Source: Nocardioides acrostichi
GTDB lineage: Bacteria; Actinomycetota; Actinomycetes; Propionibacteriales; Nocardioidaceae
Direction: 5' to 3'
Length of the DNA stretch: 64,000 nucleotides
Assembly: GCF_015319165.1 (NCBI RefSeq)
Contig: NZ_JADIVZ010000002.1
Location: forward strand, 372,001-436,000
Numbering within the stretch: the first letter of the stretch is position 1; the number at the start of each line of letters is the position of its first letter. A program made the translations under genes and the position numbers. The notes under the pieces were generated by a model. The model did not search any database, was not told where the DNA came from, and was given only the letters and a program-made list of their open reading frames with translations. This document shows positions 36,120 through 45,210 of the stretch, piece after piece.

Positions 36120-36133
36120 TAGAACGTGTTCTA
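36120..36133. promoter_or_regulatory. KstR-type operator TAGAACGTGTTCTA
   Basis: A perfect 6-2-6 palindrome that fits the TNNAACNNGTTNNA consensus reported for the TetR-family sterol-catabolism repressor KstR. It lies in a 39-bp gap between the divergent methyltransferase (36105) and SDR (36145) starts, 11 bp upstream of the SDR ATG, so it is well placed to block the SDR/metallo-hydrolase operon. No kstR gene is in the window. The match is seen; regulation is inferred. Confidence 0.6.
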
Positions 36134-36144
36134 GGTTTGGCGGC

Positions 36145-36948
36145 ATGAGCATCCTCGATCGCTTCACCCTGACCGACCACGTGGCCGTGGTGACCGGGGC
36201 AGGCCGCGGCATCGGCGCCGCGACCGCCGTCGCCCTGGCCCAGGCCGGAGCCGACGTCGTCATCTCCTCGCGCACCGCCGGCCAGCTCGAGCAGGTGGCC
36301 GAGCAGGTCCGTGCGACCGGACGTCGGGCGCTCGTCGTCGCAGCGGATCTCGCCGACACCGACGCGGTCGCCGGGCTGGCCCAGGCCGCGTTCGACGAGT
36401 TCGGTCGCCTCGACACGGTCGTGAACAACGTGGGCGGCACGATCCCGAACGCCCTGCTCGACACCGACGTCGACTACCTCGAGGAGGCGTTCCACTTCAA
36501 CGTCTCCACCGCGCACGCCCTCACCCGCGCGGCCGTGCCCCTGATGCTCCGGGGGCCCGACGACGCCCAGCGTTCGATCACCTCGATCTCCTCGATGATG
36601 GGGCGCGCTGCCGGTCGTGGATACCTCGCCTACGGCACGGCCAAGGCCGCGCTCGCGCACTGGTCGCGACTCGCCGCCACCGACCTCGCACCGCGCATCC
36701 GCGTGAACGGGATCTTCGTCGGGTCGGTCATGACCAGTGCCCTGGAGTTCGTCGCCGGCGTGCCCGAGACGAAGGCCGAGATGGAGACCGCGACCCCGCT
36801 CGGGCGCATCGGCGAGGCCGACGACATCGCGGCGGGCATCGTGTACCTGGCGTCGAAGGCGGGGCAGTACGTCACCGGCAAGATGCTCGAGATCGACGGC
36901 GGCATCCAGCAACCCAACCTCGACCTCGGTCTGCCCGATCTCGTCTAG
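36145..36948 (+). CDS. short-chain dehydrogenase/reductase
   Basis: 267 aa from ATG 36145. Classical [18 protein letters not shown] cofactor loop, NNVGG (113-117 region), catalytic Ser in [25 protein letters not shown] with Tyr and Lys in YGTAKA. The ending [12 protein letters not shown] is typical. NAD(P)-dependent oxidation or reduction of an alcohol/ketone; many steroid and acyl dehydrogenases are of this type. Behind a KstR-type palindrome and followed 20 bp later by a metallo-hydrolase, so a sterol or lipid catabolic role is plausible. Confidence 0.92.
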   Translation: MSILDRFTLTDHVAVVTGAGRGIGAATAVALAQAGADVVISSRTAGQLEQVAEQVRATGRRALVVAADLADTDAVAGLAQAAFDEFGRLDTVVNNVGGTIPNALLDTDVDYLEEAFHFNVSTAHALTRAAVPLMLRGPDDAQRSITSISSMMGRAAGRGYLAYGTAKAALAHWSRLAATDLAPRIRVNGIFVGSVMTSALEFVAGVPETKAEMETATPLGRIGEADDIAAGIVYLASKAGQYVTGKMLEIDGGIQQPNLDLGLPDLV

Positions 36949-36967
36949 GGTCGTCTAGGGTCGGCCG

Positions 36968-38038
36968 GTGAGCTTCGCGGACACCCCCACGCATCGAGCC
37001 GTCTCGCCCGACTCCGGTGAGCACTGGACAGCCGAGGGTGCCTGGCGGGTCGCCGAGGGCATCCACCGGATCCCGCTGCCGCTGCCCATGGACGGTCTGC
37101 GCGCGATCAACGTCTACGTCATCGAGGACGACGACGGGCTGACGCTGATCGACGGCGGCTGGGCCATCCCGGTGGCGCGTGACCTGCTCGACCGCAGCCT
37201 GACGCAGCTCGGCGCCGGGTTCGGCGACATCCGTCGCTTCCTCGTCACGCACGTGCACCGCGACCACTTCACGATGGCGACGGTGCTCGGCCACGAGCTC
37301 GGCGTCGACGTGGGACTCGGCGTGGGTGAGAAGCCCGCGCTCGACCTGCTCAACAATCTCGACCGGGTCACCGAGAGCCCGTTCCTCGGCGTGCTGCGCA
37401 GCGCGGGCGCCCACGAGGTCGCCGACCTCTGGGCCCAGGGTGAGCCCGACGTGCCGCCACGGGAGCACTGGGCCTACCCGACGCACTGGTTCGAGTCCGA
37501 CCATGCGATCAGCGTGGGCGAGCGCATCGTCGACGCCGTGCACACGCCCGGCCACACGCCCGGACACTTCGTGTTCGCCGACCGGGCCGCGGGCCTGCTG
37601 TTCGCCGGCGACCACGTGCTGCCCACCATCACGCCCTCGATCGGGTTCACCATGCCGCCTGTCGACAACCCGTTGGGTCAGTTCATGGCCTCCCTGACCA
37701 AGGTGCGCTCGCTGCCGGACCTGCGCGTCCTGCCCGCCCACGGTCCCGTCGCGGAGTCCACCCATGCCCGCTGCGACGAGCTGCTCGCCCACCACGACAC
37801 CCGGCTCGCGGCGTCGCTCGCCGCGCTGGACGACGGGCCTCGCACGGCGCTCGAGGTGGCCGGCTCGCTGGGTTGGACCCGCCACGAGAAGGCCTTCGCC
37901 GACCTCGACCCCTACAACCAGGGCATGGCCGCCATGGAGACCAAGGCCCACCTCGACCTGCTCGTCGCGCGCGGCGACGCGACGGCCACCGACGACGAGG
38001 GTGGCGTGGTCTACGCACCGGTGGTCGAGCAGCGCTGA
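36968..38038 (+). CDS. metallo-beta-lactamase-fold hydrolase
   Basis: 356 aa, GTG start 20 bp after the SDR stop (a short tandem GTCTAGGGTC lies in the gap). LRAINVYVIEDDDGLTLIDGG, FLVTHVHRDHFTMA with HxHxDH, HTPGHTPGHFVFAD, FAGDHVLPTITPSIGF and LPAHGPVAES give all metal ligands. The C-terminal 90 residues are helical (ARCDELLAHHDTRLAASLAAL), as in the Rv-type lactamase-like proteins of lipid operons. Probably hydrolyses a thioester or ester. Same operon as the SDR under the KstR-type site. Confidence 0.88.
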   Translation: MSFADTPTHRAVSPDSGEHWTAEGAWRVAEGIHRIPLPLPMDGLRAINVYVIEDDDGLTLIDGGWAIPVARDLLDRSLTQLGAGFGDIRRFLVTHVHRDHFTMATVLGHELGVDVGLGVGEKPALDLLNNLDRVTESPFLGVLRSAGAHEVADLWAQGEPDVPPREHWAYPTHWFESDHAISVGERIVDAVHTPGHTPGHFVFADRAAGLLFAGDHVLPTITPSIGFTMPPVDNPLGQFMASLTKVRSLPDLRVLPAHGPVAESTHARCDELLAHHDTRLAASLAALDDGPRTALEVAGSLGWTRHEKAFADLDPYNQGMAAMETKAHLDLLVARGDATATDDEGGVVYAPVVEQR

Positions 38039-38078
38039 GGCGCTCAGTGCCGGGGCTGTCTCGCCGTTCGACCCCCCG

Positions 38079-38750
38079 TCAGCGACGGAGTCCCTGCGCC
38101 AGCATCGCCTGCGCCGCGGTGTAGGTGGCCATGACGATCCGCTCCATCCAGCGGGTGCCGGCGGCGGGGCGCCCCGCGAGGAGCAGGTCGCGGGTGCCGA
38201 GGGTCGCGTCGGAGGCCAGGAACGTCGCGCCCCCGACGGCCAACCAGCGCGCACCCGGGCCCGCGGTGGCGGCGCCGAGGGCCGCCGTCCCGCTCACGCA
38301 GAGGGAGTAGGCGGCCACGGCGACGCCCAGGCCGCGGTCGACCCGGGCCGCCGAGAGGCCCATGGCCGGACCGCCGACGACACCTGCGAGGGCCAGCCCG
38401 CGCACCAGGCGCGACCCGAGCCTCTCCCGCGACACCTGCGGCGACATCGCCGCGAGGTAGCCCGCGTGGGCCACGGCGAACGAGCCGACCCCGGCGCGGT
38501 AGAGCGACGGCATGGGTCGGGCGTCGTGTGCGAGGAGGGCGACGTCGCCGGCCCAGGAACCGGCCAGCGCCACCGCCGCTCCGGTCGAACGAGGCGGCCG
38601 AGCCAGGGCCAGCAACGGCATGAGCGCGGGCTTGGTGACCCATCGCGCCGTGCGCACCGGCGTGGTCGGGGTGCGGCCGGCCAGCCAGGTGTCGGCGGCC
38701 GCGACGGCCACGTAGGCGGCCAGGGCCCGTCGCGGGAGGAGGTCAGGCAT
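38079..38750 (-). CDS. lysoplasmalogenase (YhhN family)
   Basis: 223 aa, ATG start. Integral membrane protein of about eight helices: TKPALMPLLALARPP is the YhhN signature start, LAGSWAGDVALLAH keeps the family GD, FAVAHAGYLAAM, AVAAYSLCVSGTAALGA and GGATFLASDATLG carry the later conserved acidic Asp. YhhN proteins hydrolyse the vinyl ether of lysoplasmalogens. It overlaps the 3-prime end of the GNAT gene by 8 bp and lies in a minus-strand run 40088-38079 with the hydrolase. Confidence 0.85.
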   Translation of the reverse strand: MPDLLPRRALAAYVAVAAADTWLAGRTPTTPVRTARWVTKPALMPLLALARPPRSTGAAVALAGSWAGDVALLAHDARPMPSLYRAGVGSFAVAHAGYLAAMSPQVSRERLGSRLVRGLALAGVVGGPAMGLSAARVDRGLGVAVAAYSLCVSGTAALGAATAGPGARWLAVGGATFLASDATLGTRDLLLAGRPAAGTRWMERIVMATYTAAQAMLAQGLRR

Positions 38751-39180
38751 CGGCCGGTCTCCTCATCGGCAGGTGGGGCAGCGAACCGTCTAGGAACTCG
38801 GGCCCGCAGACGGTGAACCCGAACCCTTCGTAGAACCCGCGCAACGGCGACTGGGCAGCCAGGACGACGGCACGGCCGGTGCACACCGACATCGCGGCCG
38901 TCATGAGCTCGACCGAGAGTCCGCGGCCGCGCGCGGCGGGGGCCAGCACGACACGGCCGATGCGCGCCTCGGACCCGTCGTCGAGCACCCGGGCGCAGCC
39001 GACGAGCGCGTCGCCCTCGTGCAGGAGCACGTGCCGGGTACCGGGTTCGGTGTCGCGGCCGTCGAGGTCGTCGTAGGGGTCGCCCTGCTCGACGACGAAG
39101 ACGTCTTGGCGCAGCTTGAAGAGGTCGTGGGCGGTGCGGGCGTCGAGCTCGTCGAACGCGAGCACCGTGGTGGTGGTCAT
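38743..39180 (-). CDS. ElaA-like GNAT acetyltransferase
   Basis: 145 aa, ATG overlapping the hydrolase stop (ATGA). LFKLRQDVFVVEQGDPYDDLDGRD is the ElaA opening; RIGRVVLAPAARGRGLSVELM holds the acetyl-CoA pyrophosphate loop (R/QxxGxG/A), and FYEGFGFTVCGPEFLDGSLPHLPM is the ElaA ending. N-acetylates an unknown amine. The operon with hydrolase and lysoplasmalogenase is tight but gives no clear pathway. Confidence 0.9.
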   Translation of the reverse strand: MTTTTVLAFDELDARTAHDLFKLRQDVFVVEQGDPYDDLDGRDTEPGTRHVLLHEGDALVGCARVLDDGSEARIGRVVLAPAARGRGLSVELMTAAMSVCTGRAVVLAAQSPLRGFYEGFGFTVCGPEFLDGSLPHLPMRRPADA

Positions 39181-40088
39181 GAGTCGAGGAAGTCCACGGT
39201 GGTGCGCCAGGCGCGTCGCGCCTCGGGCAGGCCGGGCAGGAGCGGGTAGACGTGGATGAGGTCGGGCTCCTCGACGTAGCTGAGCGGGGCCTTGGCCTCG
39301 TGCATCCGACGGGCCAGCAGGCGGGCACCGGGTAGGAGCAGGTCGCGGGTGCCGCAGAACATCAGCGTCGGCGGCAGGTCGGCGAGCGCGTCGAGGTCGG
39401 CGAGGGCCGGTGAGACCTCGGGGCGCGCGAGGTCGTCGTCCGAGCCCGCCCACCAGCGGGCGTAGGCCTCGAGCTTGCCGGGGAACAGCCAGGGGTCGCG
39501 TCGGGCGAACCAGGCGGTGGCCGGCGTGGAGGTCGTGAGGTCGACCCACGGCGAGAGCAGCACGAGTCGCTCGGGCCGTGCGCCGCCGCGACCCAGCTGG
39601 CTCAGTGCGACGGCGAGGGCCATGCCACCGCCCGCGGAGTCGCCCGCCAGCACGGTGGGGCCCAGGGACGACGCCTCTGCGGCGAGGTCGACGAGTGCTT
39701 CGTGCGAGGCTCGCCAGGAGTGCGTCGGGGTGAGGGGGTAGTCGGGCATCAGCACGCGCGCGCCGAGATGACGGGCGAGCCGCGCGGCGTAGCGCACGTG
39801 CATGGCGTCGATCGGGGCGACGTACCCGCCGCCGTGCAGGTAGAGCACGGTGCGATCGGTCGGGGTGTGTGGCGTCAGCTCCCACACCGGGAACCCGCCG
39901 TGACGCTGGTGGACCTCGAAGTGCCGCGCGAGGCGCGGGGTCGCCCGCGTGGGGAGGGTGCGGTCGAGTCCGGCCTGCCACCGCTCGAGCCGGGCCCGCT
40001 CGCGCTCGGGGCTGTCGAGCTCGCGCGACGCGCGCAGGCGGGGGATGGCGGTGGCGTAGAGCTCATGCAGGGCGCTGGGCACGGGCAC
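39177..40088 (-). CDS. alpha/beta-hydrolase, hormone-sensitive lipase type
   Basis: 303 aa, GTG start. HSL family: VLYLHGGGYVAPIDAMH oxyanion HGGG, GPTVLAGDSAGGGMALAVALS with nucleophile Ser in GDSAGG, and late Asp and His in LLLPGARLLA and EEPDLIHVYPLLPG. It hydrolyses carboxyl esters of short to medium acids. First gene of the run on the minus strand; divergent from the TPP riboswitch. Confidence 0.9.
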   Translation of the reverse strand: MPVPSALHELYATAIPRLRASRELDSPERERARLERWQAGLDRTLPTRATPRLARHFEVHQRHGGFPVWELTPHTPTDRTVLYLHGGGYVAPIDAMHVRYAARLARHLGARVLMPDYPLTPTHSWRASHEALVDLAAEASSLGPTVLAGDSAGGGMALAVALSQLGRGGARPERLVLLSPWVDLTTSTPATAWFARRDPWLFPGKLEAYARWWAGSDDDLARPEVSPALADLDALADLPPTLMFCGTRDLLLPGARLLARRMHEAKAPLSYVEEPDLIHVYPLLPGLPEARRAWRTTVDFLDS

Positions 40089-40120
40089 ATCGAACCAGAC
40101 AGGCGGGTAGGGTCGTGCGT

Positions 40121-40212
40121 GTCAGACAGGGGAGCCGAACGAATCGGCTGAGAGTGCGGCGCCGCCGCAGACCCTACGAACCTGCTCCGGTTAGCACCGG
40201 CGAAGGGAGTCC
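40121..40212 (+). promoter_or_regulatory. TPP riboswitch (THI element)
   Basis: Contains the full THI box: GGGGAGCC, GGCTGAGAGTGCGG (hairpin with CCGCAGACCC), GAACCTGCTCC, then GGTTAGCACCGGCGAAGGG. The P1 pairing GAC (40125-40127) with GTC (40209-40211) closes it. The 3-prime AAGGGAG is also the Shine-Dalgarno of the next gene, eight bases from its GTG, so ligand binding should hide the ribosome site and control is probably translational. It regulates the thiamine-type importer below. Confidence 0.95.
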
Positions 40213-40217
40213 GCCTC

Positions 40218-41315
40218 GTGCGTGCCATCCGTCCTGCCGTCCGTACCTCGTCCGCCGCCCTGGCGTTCGGGGTGCTGCTCACCTCCGGCTGTTCGCTCAT
40301 CGGCAGCGAGAGCGACACCGCCAGCGAGCCGTCGTCGTCCGGCGGTGCCTCGAGCAGCGCGGGCGGCACCGTCGTGCTGGTGACCCACGACAGCTTCAGC
40401 CTGCCGAAGAAGCTCATCAGGTCCTTCGAGTCCGACACCGGATACACCCTCGAGCAGCGCGCGCTGGGTGACGCGGGCGCGCTCACCAGCCAGCTCGTGC
40501 TGAACGCCGACAACCCGGTGGGCGACGTCGCGTTCGGCGTCGACAACACCTTCGGCTCCCGGGCCGTCGACGCCGGGGTGTTCACGCCGTACGAGGGCGA
40601 CCGGCCCGACGGCGTCGACGCCTACGACCTGCCGGGTGACGACGACGGCGACCTCACGCCGATCGACAACGGCGACGTGTGTGTCAACGTCGACACCTCC
40701 TGGTTCGACAAGCAGGGCCTGACGCCGCCCGAGACCTTCGACGACCTCATCGACCCGCAGTACGAGGATCTCTTCGTCACCGAGGGCGCCACGACCAGCT
40801 CGCCCGGCTTCGCGTTCCTGCTCGCCACCATCGCGGCGAAGGGTGAGGACGGCTGGCAGGACTACTGGAAGAAGCTGCTCGCCAACGGGACGAAGGTCGA
40901 CAAGGGCTGGGAGGACGCCTACTACGTCGACTTCACCGGTGGCGGCAAGGGCGACCGGCCGATCGTCACCAGCTACGACTCCTCGCCGGCGTTCACCACC
41001 GACGGCAACGGGGGCACCACCACCGCCGCGCTGCTCGACACCTGCTTCGAGCAGATCGAGTACGCCGGCGTGCTGTCCGGTGCGAAGAACCCCGAGGGTG
41101 CCCAGGCGGTCGTCGACTGGCTGCTGAGCCCGGCGGTGCAAAAGGCGCTGCCCACCTCGATGTACGTCTTCCCCGTCGTCGACGACACCCCGCTGCCGAA
41201 GGACTGGGCCTCGTTCGCGAAACGTCCCACCGACCCGTGGACGATCGACCCGGCCTCGGTCGACGAGCACCGCGACCAGTGGCTCCAGGAGTGGACCGAC
41301 CTGGTGTCGCAGTGA
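40218..41315 (+). CDS. thiB: thiamine ABC transporter substrate-binding lipoprotein
   Basis: 365 aa, GTG start directly behind the TPP riboswitch. Lipoprotein signal with FGVLLTSGCSLIG lipobox (Cys about residue 25), a Ser-rich linker, then TVVLVTHDSFSLPKKLIRSFE, the opening of the ThiB/AfuA family, ADNPVGDVAFGVDNTFGSRA, VDTSWFDKQGLTPPETFDDL and YVFPVVDDTPLPKDW. It binds thiamine, thiamine phosphate or a precursor outside the membrane. Forms the importer with the two following genes; a 124-bp gap with a large palindrome separates it from the permease. Confidence 0.93.
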   Translation: MRAIRPAVRTSSAALAFGVLLTSGCSLIGSESDTASEPSSSGGASSSAGGTVVLVTHDSFSLPKKLIRSFESDTGYTLEQRALGDAGALTSQLVLNADNPVGDVAFGVDNTFGSRAVDAGVFTPYEGDRPDGVDAYDLPGDDDGDLTPIDNGDVCVNVDTSWFDKQGLTPPETFDDLIDPQYEDLFVTEGATTSSPGFAFLLATIAAKGEDGWQDYWKKLLANGTKVDKGWEDAYYVDFTGGGKGDRPIVTSYDSSPAFTTDGNGGTTTAALLDTCFEQIEYAGVLSGAKNPEGAQAVVDWLLSPAVQKALPTSMYVFPVVDDTPLPKDWASFAKRPTDPWTIDPASVDEHRDQWLQEWTDLVSQ

Positions 41316-41389
41316 TCGTGGCGGTCGGAACCGGCTCGGGGGTGGGACGGCGATCCTGCCCCCCGGACGGCGGAATGTCGTCGTCCCAG

Positions 41390-41423
41390 GGGCGAATTCA
41401 CCGGACGTCCGGCGAATTCGCCC
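41390..41423. repeat. 34-bp near-perfect palindrome between thiB and thiP
   Basis: Arms 41390-41406 and 41407-41423 (17 bp) are complementary with one mismatch (A41400 against C41413); each arm contains GAATTC. The RNA would form a long hairpin with almost no loop, or DNA could be a protein site. It lies after the high-abundance binding protein gene and before the permease, where such hairpins often give mRNA protection or partial termination. No T-tract. Confidence 0.7.
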
Positions 41424-41439
41424 GCGCAGCGCGGCCCAC

Positions 41440-43095
41440 ATGACAGCCAAACGCCTGGCCGGGCTGGGGGCGTTGGCGACGCTGCCGCTGGCGGTGCTGT
41501 GCGTGTTCTTCGTGCTGCCGGTGAGCGGCATGATCGAGCGCGGGTTCGTGGCCGACGGCCACCTCGACATCGGCGGGGTGCTCGAGGTGTTCACCCGCTC
41601 GCGCACCCACCAGGTGCTGTGGTTCACGGTGTGGTCGGCCACGGCCGCGACGATGATCTCGGTCGGGCTGGGGGTGCCGGTCGCCTACGTGCTGTACCGC
41701 CTCGACTTCCCTGGCCGCCGTCTCGTGCGCGCCGCGCTCCTGGTGCCGTTCGTGCTGCCGACCGTGGTGGTGGGCGTGGCGTTCCGCGAGCTGCTCGTCC
41801 CGAGCGGGCTGCTCGGCGGTCTCGGGCTCGACGGCTCGAAATGGGCGATCGTGGCGGGCCTGGTGTTCTTCAACGCCTCGGTGGTGATCCGCAGCGTCGG
41901 TGCCTCCTGGGAATCGCTCGACACCCGACCCGCCCAGGCGGCGGCCGCCCTCGGCGCCACGCCGGCGCAGGTGTTCCGCACCGTGACCCTGCCGTCGCTG
42001 CGACCGGCCATCGTGAGCGCGGCCAGCGTGGTGTTCCTCTTCTGTGCCACGGCCTTCGGCATCGTGCTGATCCTCGGTGGTCTGAAGTACTCCTCGGTGG
42101 AGTCGGAGATCTACTTCCAGACCACCGTGCTGCTCGACCTGCGTGCCGCCGCCGCGCTCTCGATCCTCCAACTGCTCGCGGTGCTGGTGCTGCTGGTCCT
42201 CGCCGGGCGGCTGCGTCGGGTGCCCGACCCGACGGTGAGCCGGACGACGGCCGGCCCGCGTCGTCCGCGCCTCGCCGACGCCCCCTGGCTCGGGGCCACC
42301 GCCCTGCTGCTGGGGGCGGTCGCGTTGCCGATCGGCACGCTGGTCGCGGGGTCGTTGCAGGTGCAGCAGGCCGACGGCGCCCAGGTGTGGGGGCTGGAGA
42401 ACTACCGAGCGCTCTCGGGCGAGGGGTCGAACGCCGCCCTGGCGGTGCCGGTGACGCAGGCGCTGTCGAACTCGCTGCGGATCGCCGTCGACGCCACCTG
42501 GATGTCGCTGCTCCTGGGTGGTCTGCTCGCCCTCGTGGTCACCCGCCGCTCCCGCAGCCGGGCCGAGCGCCGCGTGCGCTCGGTGCTCGACGGCTTCTTC
42601 ATGCTGCCGCTCGGGGTCTCGGCGGTCACGCTCGGCTTCGGGTTCCTCATCACCCTCGACCACGGGGTGCTCGACCTGCGCGACTCCCGCGTCCTCATCC
42701 CGCTGGCCCAGGCGCTGGTGGCGCTCCCGCTGGTGGTGCGCACGCTGGTGCCGGTGCTGGCCGGCATCGACGACCGGCTGCGCCAGGCGGCCGCCTCGCT
42801 CGGCGCCGGCCCGGTGCGCGCCGTCCTCACCGTCGACCTGCCGGTCGTGTGGCGGCCGCTGCTCGCGGCCGCCGGGTTCGCCTTCGCGGTGTCGTTGGGG
42901 GAGTTCGGCGCCACGTCGTTCCTGGCCCGCCCCGACCGCCCGACCCTGCCGGTCGTCATCTATCGCCTCCTGGGGCACCCCGGCCGCCCCAACTACGGCA
43001 TGGCGTTGGCGGGGTCGGTGGTGCTCGCGCTCACCGTCGCGCTCGTCATGCTCGTCGTCGAGCGGCTGCGGGTGCGGAGCCTCGGGGTGATCTGA
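41440..43095 (+). CDS. thiP: thiamine ABC transporter permease
   Basis: 551 aa, ATG start. A duplicated binding-protein-dependent permease with about 12 helices; each half has an EAA loop (AQAAAALGATPAQVFRTVTLP and LRQAAASLGAGPVRAVLTVDLP). This two-domain FbpB/ThiP layout is typical of thiamine and ferric-iron importers; the TPP riboswitch upstream decides for thiamine. It should form the channel with the ATPase encoded directly downstream (1 bp gap). Confidence 0.93.
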   Translation: MTAKRLAGLGALATLPLAVLCVFFVLPVSGMIERGFVADGHLDIGGVLEVFTRSRTHQVLWFTVWSATAATMISVGLGVPVAYVLYRLDFPGRRLVRAALLVPFVLPTVVVGVAFRELLVPSGLLGGLGLDGSKWAIVAGLVFFNASVVIRSVGASWESLDTRPAQAAAALGATPAQVFRTVTLPSLRPAIVSAASVVFLFCATAFGIVLILGGLKYSSVESEIYFQTTVLLDLRAAAALSILQLLAVLVLLVLAGRLRRVPDPTVSRTTAGPRRPRLADAPWLGATALLLGAVALPIGTLVAGSLQVQQADGAQVWGLENYRALSGEGSNAALAVPVTQALSNSLRIAVDATWMSLLLGGLLALVVTRRSRSRAERRVRSVLDGFFMLPLGVSAVTLGFGFLITLDHGVLDLRDSRVLIPLAQALVALPLVVRTLVPVLAGIDDRLRQAAASLGAGPVRAVLTVDLPVVWRPLLAAAGFAFAVSLGEFGATSFLARPDRPTLPVVIYRLLGHPGRPNYGMALAGSVVLALTVALVMLVVERLRVRSLGVI

Positions 43096-43096
43096 G

Positions 43097-44104
43097 GTGC
43101 TCTCCCTCGACCACGTCAGCGTCGCCTACGACGGCCAGCCCGCGGTGCAGGACGCCTCCTTGCGGCTGGACGACGGCGAGGTGCTGGCCGTCCTCGGGCC
43201 ATCGGGCTGCGGCAAGTCCACACTGTTGCGCGCCGTGGCCGGGCTCGAGCCGTGCACCGGCACCGTCGCCTGGGACGGCGCCGACCTCGCTCGCGTGCCG
43301 ACTCACAAGCGCGGCTTCGCGCTGATGTTCCAAGACGGGCAGTTGTTCCCTCACCTCACGGTCGCCCGCAACGTCGGCTACGCCCTGCGGCTGAGGCGGC
43401 GTCCGCGCGCTGAGGTCGTTGCGCGGGTGGCAGACCTGCTCGACCTCGTCGGGCTGGCCGGGTACGCCGACCGGCTGCCCGGCACCTTGTCGGGGGGCGA
43501 GCGGCAGCGGGTCGCCCTGGCCAGGTCGTTGGCCGTCGAACCGCGGCTGCTGCTGCTCGACGAGCCGCTCTCGGCCCTCGACGCCGGTCTGCGCGAGCGG
43601 CTGGCCGGCGAGCTGCGCGACATCCTGCGCGCTGCCGGCACCACCGCGCTGCTGGTCACCCACGACCACGAGGAGGCGTTCGCCGTCGCAGACCGGCTCG
43701 CCGTCATGCGCGCCGGCCGCGTGGTGCAGACCGGGGCGATCGCCGACGTGTGGGCGGCCCCTACCGACGCGCCGACCGCTCTGTTCCTCGGCTACGCGCG
43801 GGTGCTGGACGCCGAGCCGGCGGCGCCGATCCTGGCCGCTGCCGGCAGGGCGACCGGCACCCCGGTGGCGCTGCGCCGGTCGGCGCTCCACGTCGCCGAC
43901 GACGGCCCCCTCGCGGGCGAGGTGGTGGCGGTGCGCACCACCCCCGAGCTGTTGCGGCTCGTGGTGCGGGTCGAGGGCGTGGGGGAGGTCGATGCCGTCG
44001 CCGGCCTGGCCCTGCGTGCGGGCGTCGGCGATGTCGTTCGGATGCACGTCGAGGGCACCCGGCTGGCACCCCTGCGGGGCGCCGACACGGCCTCACTACA
44101 CTGA
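43097..44104 (+). CDS. thiQ: thiamine ABC transporter ATP-binding protein
   Basis: 335 aa, GTG start right after thiP. Walker A GPSGCGKST, Q-loop MFQDGQLFPHLTV, signature LSGGERQRVALARSL, Walker B LLLLDEPLSALD and switch His in LVTHDHEEAF. Residues after about 230 form a TOBE-like extension (TPVALRRSALHVADDGPLAG). It energises import. The Gln-Asp after the Q-loop (FQDGQLFP) is usual for the family. Confidence 0.92.
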   Translation: MLSLDHVSVAYDGQPAVQDASLRLDDGEVLAVLGPSGCGKSTLLRAVAGLEPCTGTVAWDGADLARVPTHKRGFALMFQDGQLFPHLTVARNVGYALRLRRRPRAEVVARVADLLDLVGLAGYADRLPGTLSGGERQRVALARSLAVEPRLLLLDEPLSALDAGLRERLAGELRDILRAAGTTALLVTHDHEEAFAVADRLAVMRAGRVVQTGAIADVWAAPTDAPTALFLGYARVLDAEPAAPILAAAGRATGTPVALRRSALHVADDGPLAGEVVAVRTTPELLRLVVRVEGVGEVDAVAGLALRAGVGDVVRMHVEGTRLAPLRGADTASLH

Positions 44105-44109
44105 CCGCC

Positions 44110-45156
44110 GTGTATCGCCGCGCCTACGCCCTGCTCGTGGGGATCGCCCTCGCGATGGGCGCGTGGGCGGTCGTCGAGGCGGTTGTGCTCGGTCGGCCGC
44201 TCGTCGATCCCGAGGGCAGCTTCCTCGGCCCCTCGTGGCTGCGGCTCCCGCTGCTCCTGCTCGGGGCCCTGCTGCTCGACCTGCTGCCACGCACCCTGTG
44301 GCTTTCGCGCGGCAAGCCGACCGAGATGCCGGGCATCGTGCGCGAGCGGTTGACGCGGCACTGGAACAAGGAACGCCTGGTGCTGGTCGCCCTGGGCATC
44401 GCCAGCTTCTACGTCGTCTACGTCAGCTACCGCAACATCAAGTCGTTCCTGCCGTTCGTGCACCACCGCATGTACGACCGCGAGCTGCACCTGCTCGACC
44501 GGGCGCTGCTCTTCGGCCACGATCCGGCGATCGTGCTGCACGACATACTCGGCACCCACGCGGCCGCCTACTTCCTCTCCTACATCTACCTGTGGTTCCT
44601 GCCGCTGGTGCCGCTGTGCATCACCGCGTGGGTGGTGTGGGCGCGCAACCTCTCCTACGGGTACTGGTTCGTCACCAGCCAGTGCATCGCCTGGACCCTC
44701 GGCACGGTGTCGTACTACGCGTTGCCGACGCTCGGCCCCGGGCTGGAGTACTCCTTCATCTACGAGGGTCTGGCCAACACCCCCACCAACGAGCTGATGG
44801 CCTCGCTCGTCAACAGCCGGCAGGGCGTGCTGTACGGCGGCACGCTCGGCCAGGTGCAATCGGTAGCCGGCTTCGCCTCGCTGCACTGCGCGATCACCCT
44901 GCTGGTGGCGCTGATGGTGCAGTACACGCTGCGGTGGCGTTGGCTGAAGATCCTCTTCTGGGTGAACTTCGGCTTCACGGTCGTCGCCACCCTCTACTTC
45001 GGCTGGCACTACATCTCCGACGACATCGCCGGCATCGCCATCGCGTTCGTGTCGTTCTACGTGGGCGGCATCGCGACCGGGCAGAAGTTCGACCATGCGG
45101 GCATGAACACCCACCCCACGACGACGACCTCGAAGATCCCCGTCAGCCAGGACTGA
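44110..45156 (+). CDS. PAP2-like/inositolphosphotransferase-type membrane protein
   Basis: 348 aa from GTG 44110, 5 bp after thiQ. About seven helices (LLVGIALAMGAWAVVEAVVL, LPLLLLGALLLDLL, AYFLSYIYLWFLPLVPLC). Two PAP2-like motifs: GFASLHCAITLLVAL and YFGWHYISDDIAG, the latter with the His and Asp of the phosphatidic-acid phosphatase/AUR1 family. It probably hydrolyses or transfers a lipid phosphate on the outer face. No clear link to thiamine, apart from following the operon. Confidence 0.8.
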   Translation: MYRRAYALLVGIALAMGAWAVVEAVVLGRPLVDPEGSFLGPSWLRLPLLLLGALLLDLLPRTLWLSRGKPTEMPGIVRERLTRHWNKERLVLVALGIASFYVVYVSYRNIKSFLPFVHHRMYDRELHLLDRALLFGHDPAIVLHDILGTHAAAYFLSYIYLWFLPLVPLCITAWVVWARNLSYGYWFVTSQCIAWTLGTVSYYALPTLGPGLEYSFIYEGLANTPTNELMASLVNSRQGVLYGGTLGQVQSVAGFASLHCAITLLVALMVQYTLRWRWLKILFWVNFGFTVVATLYFGWHYISDDIAGIAIAFVSFYVGGIATGQKFDHAGMNTHPTTTTSKIPVSQD

Positions 45157-45210
45157 TCCACCCCCTGCAGGGGCTGTGCCCGGCGCCCGGTGCTCGCTAT
45201 TTTCGCACCC

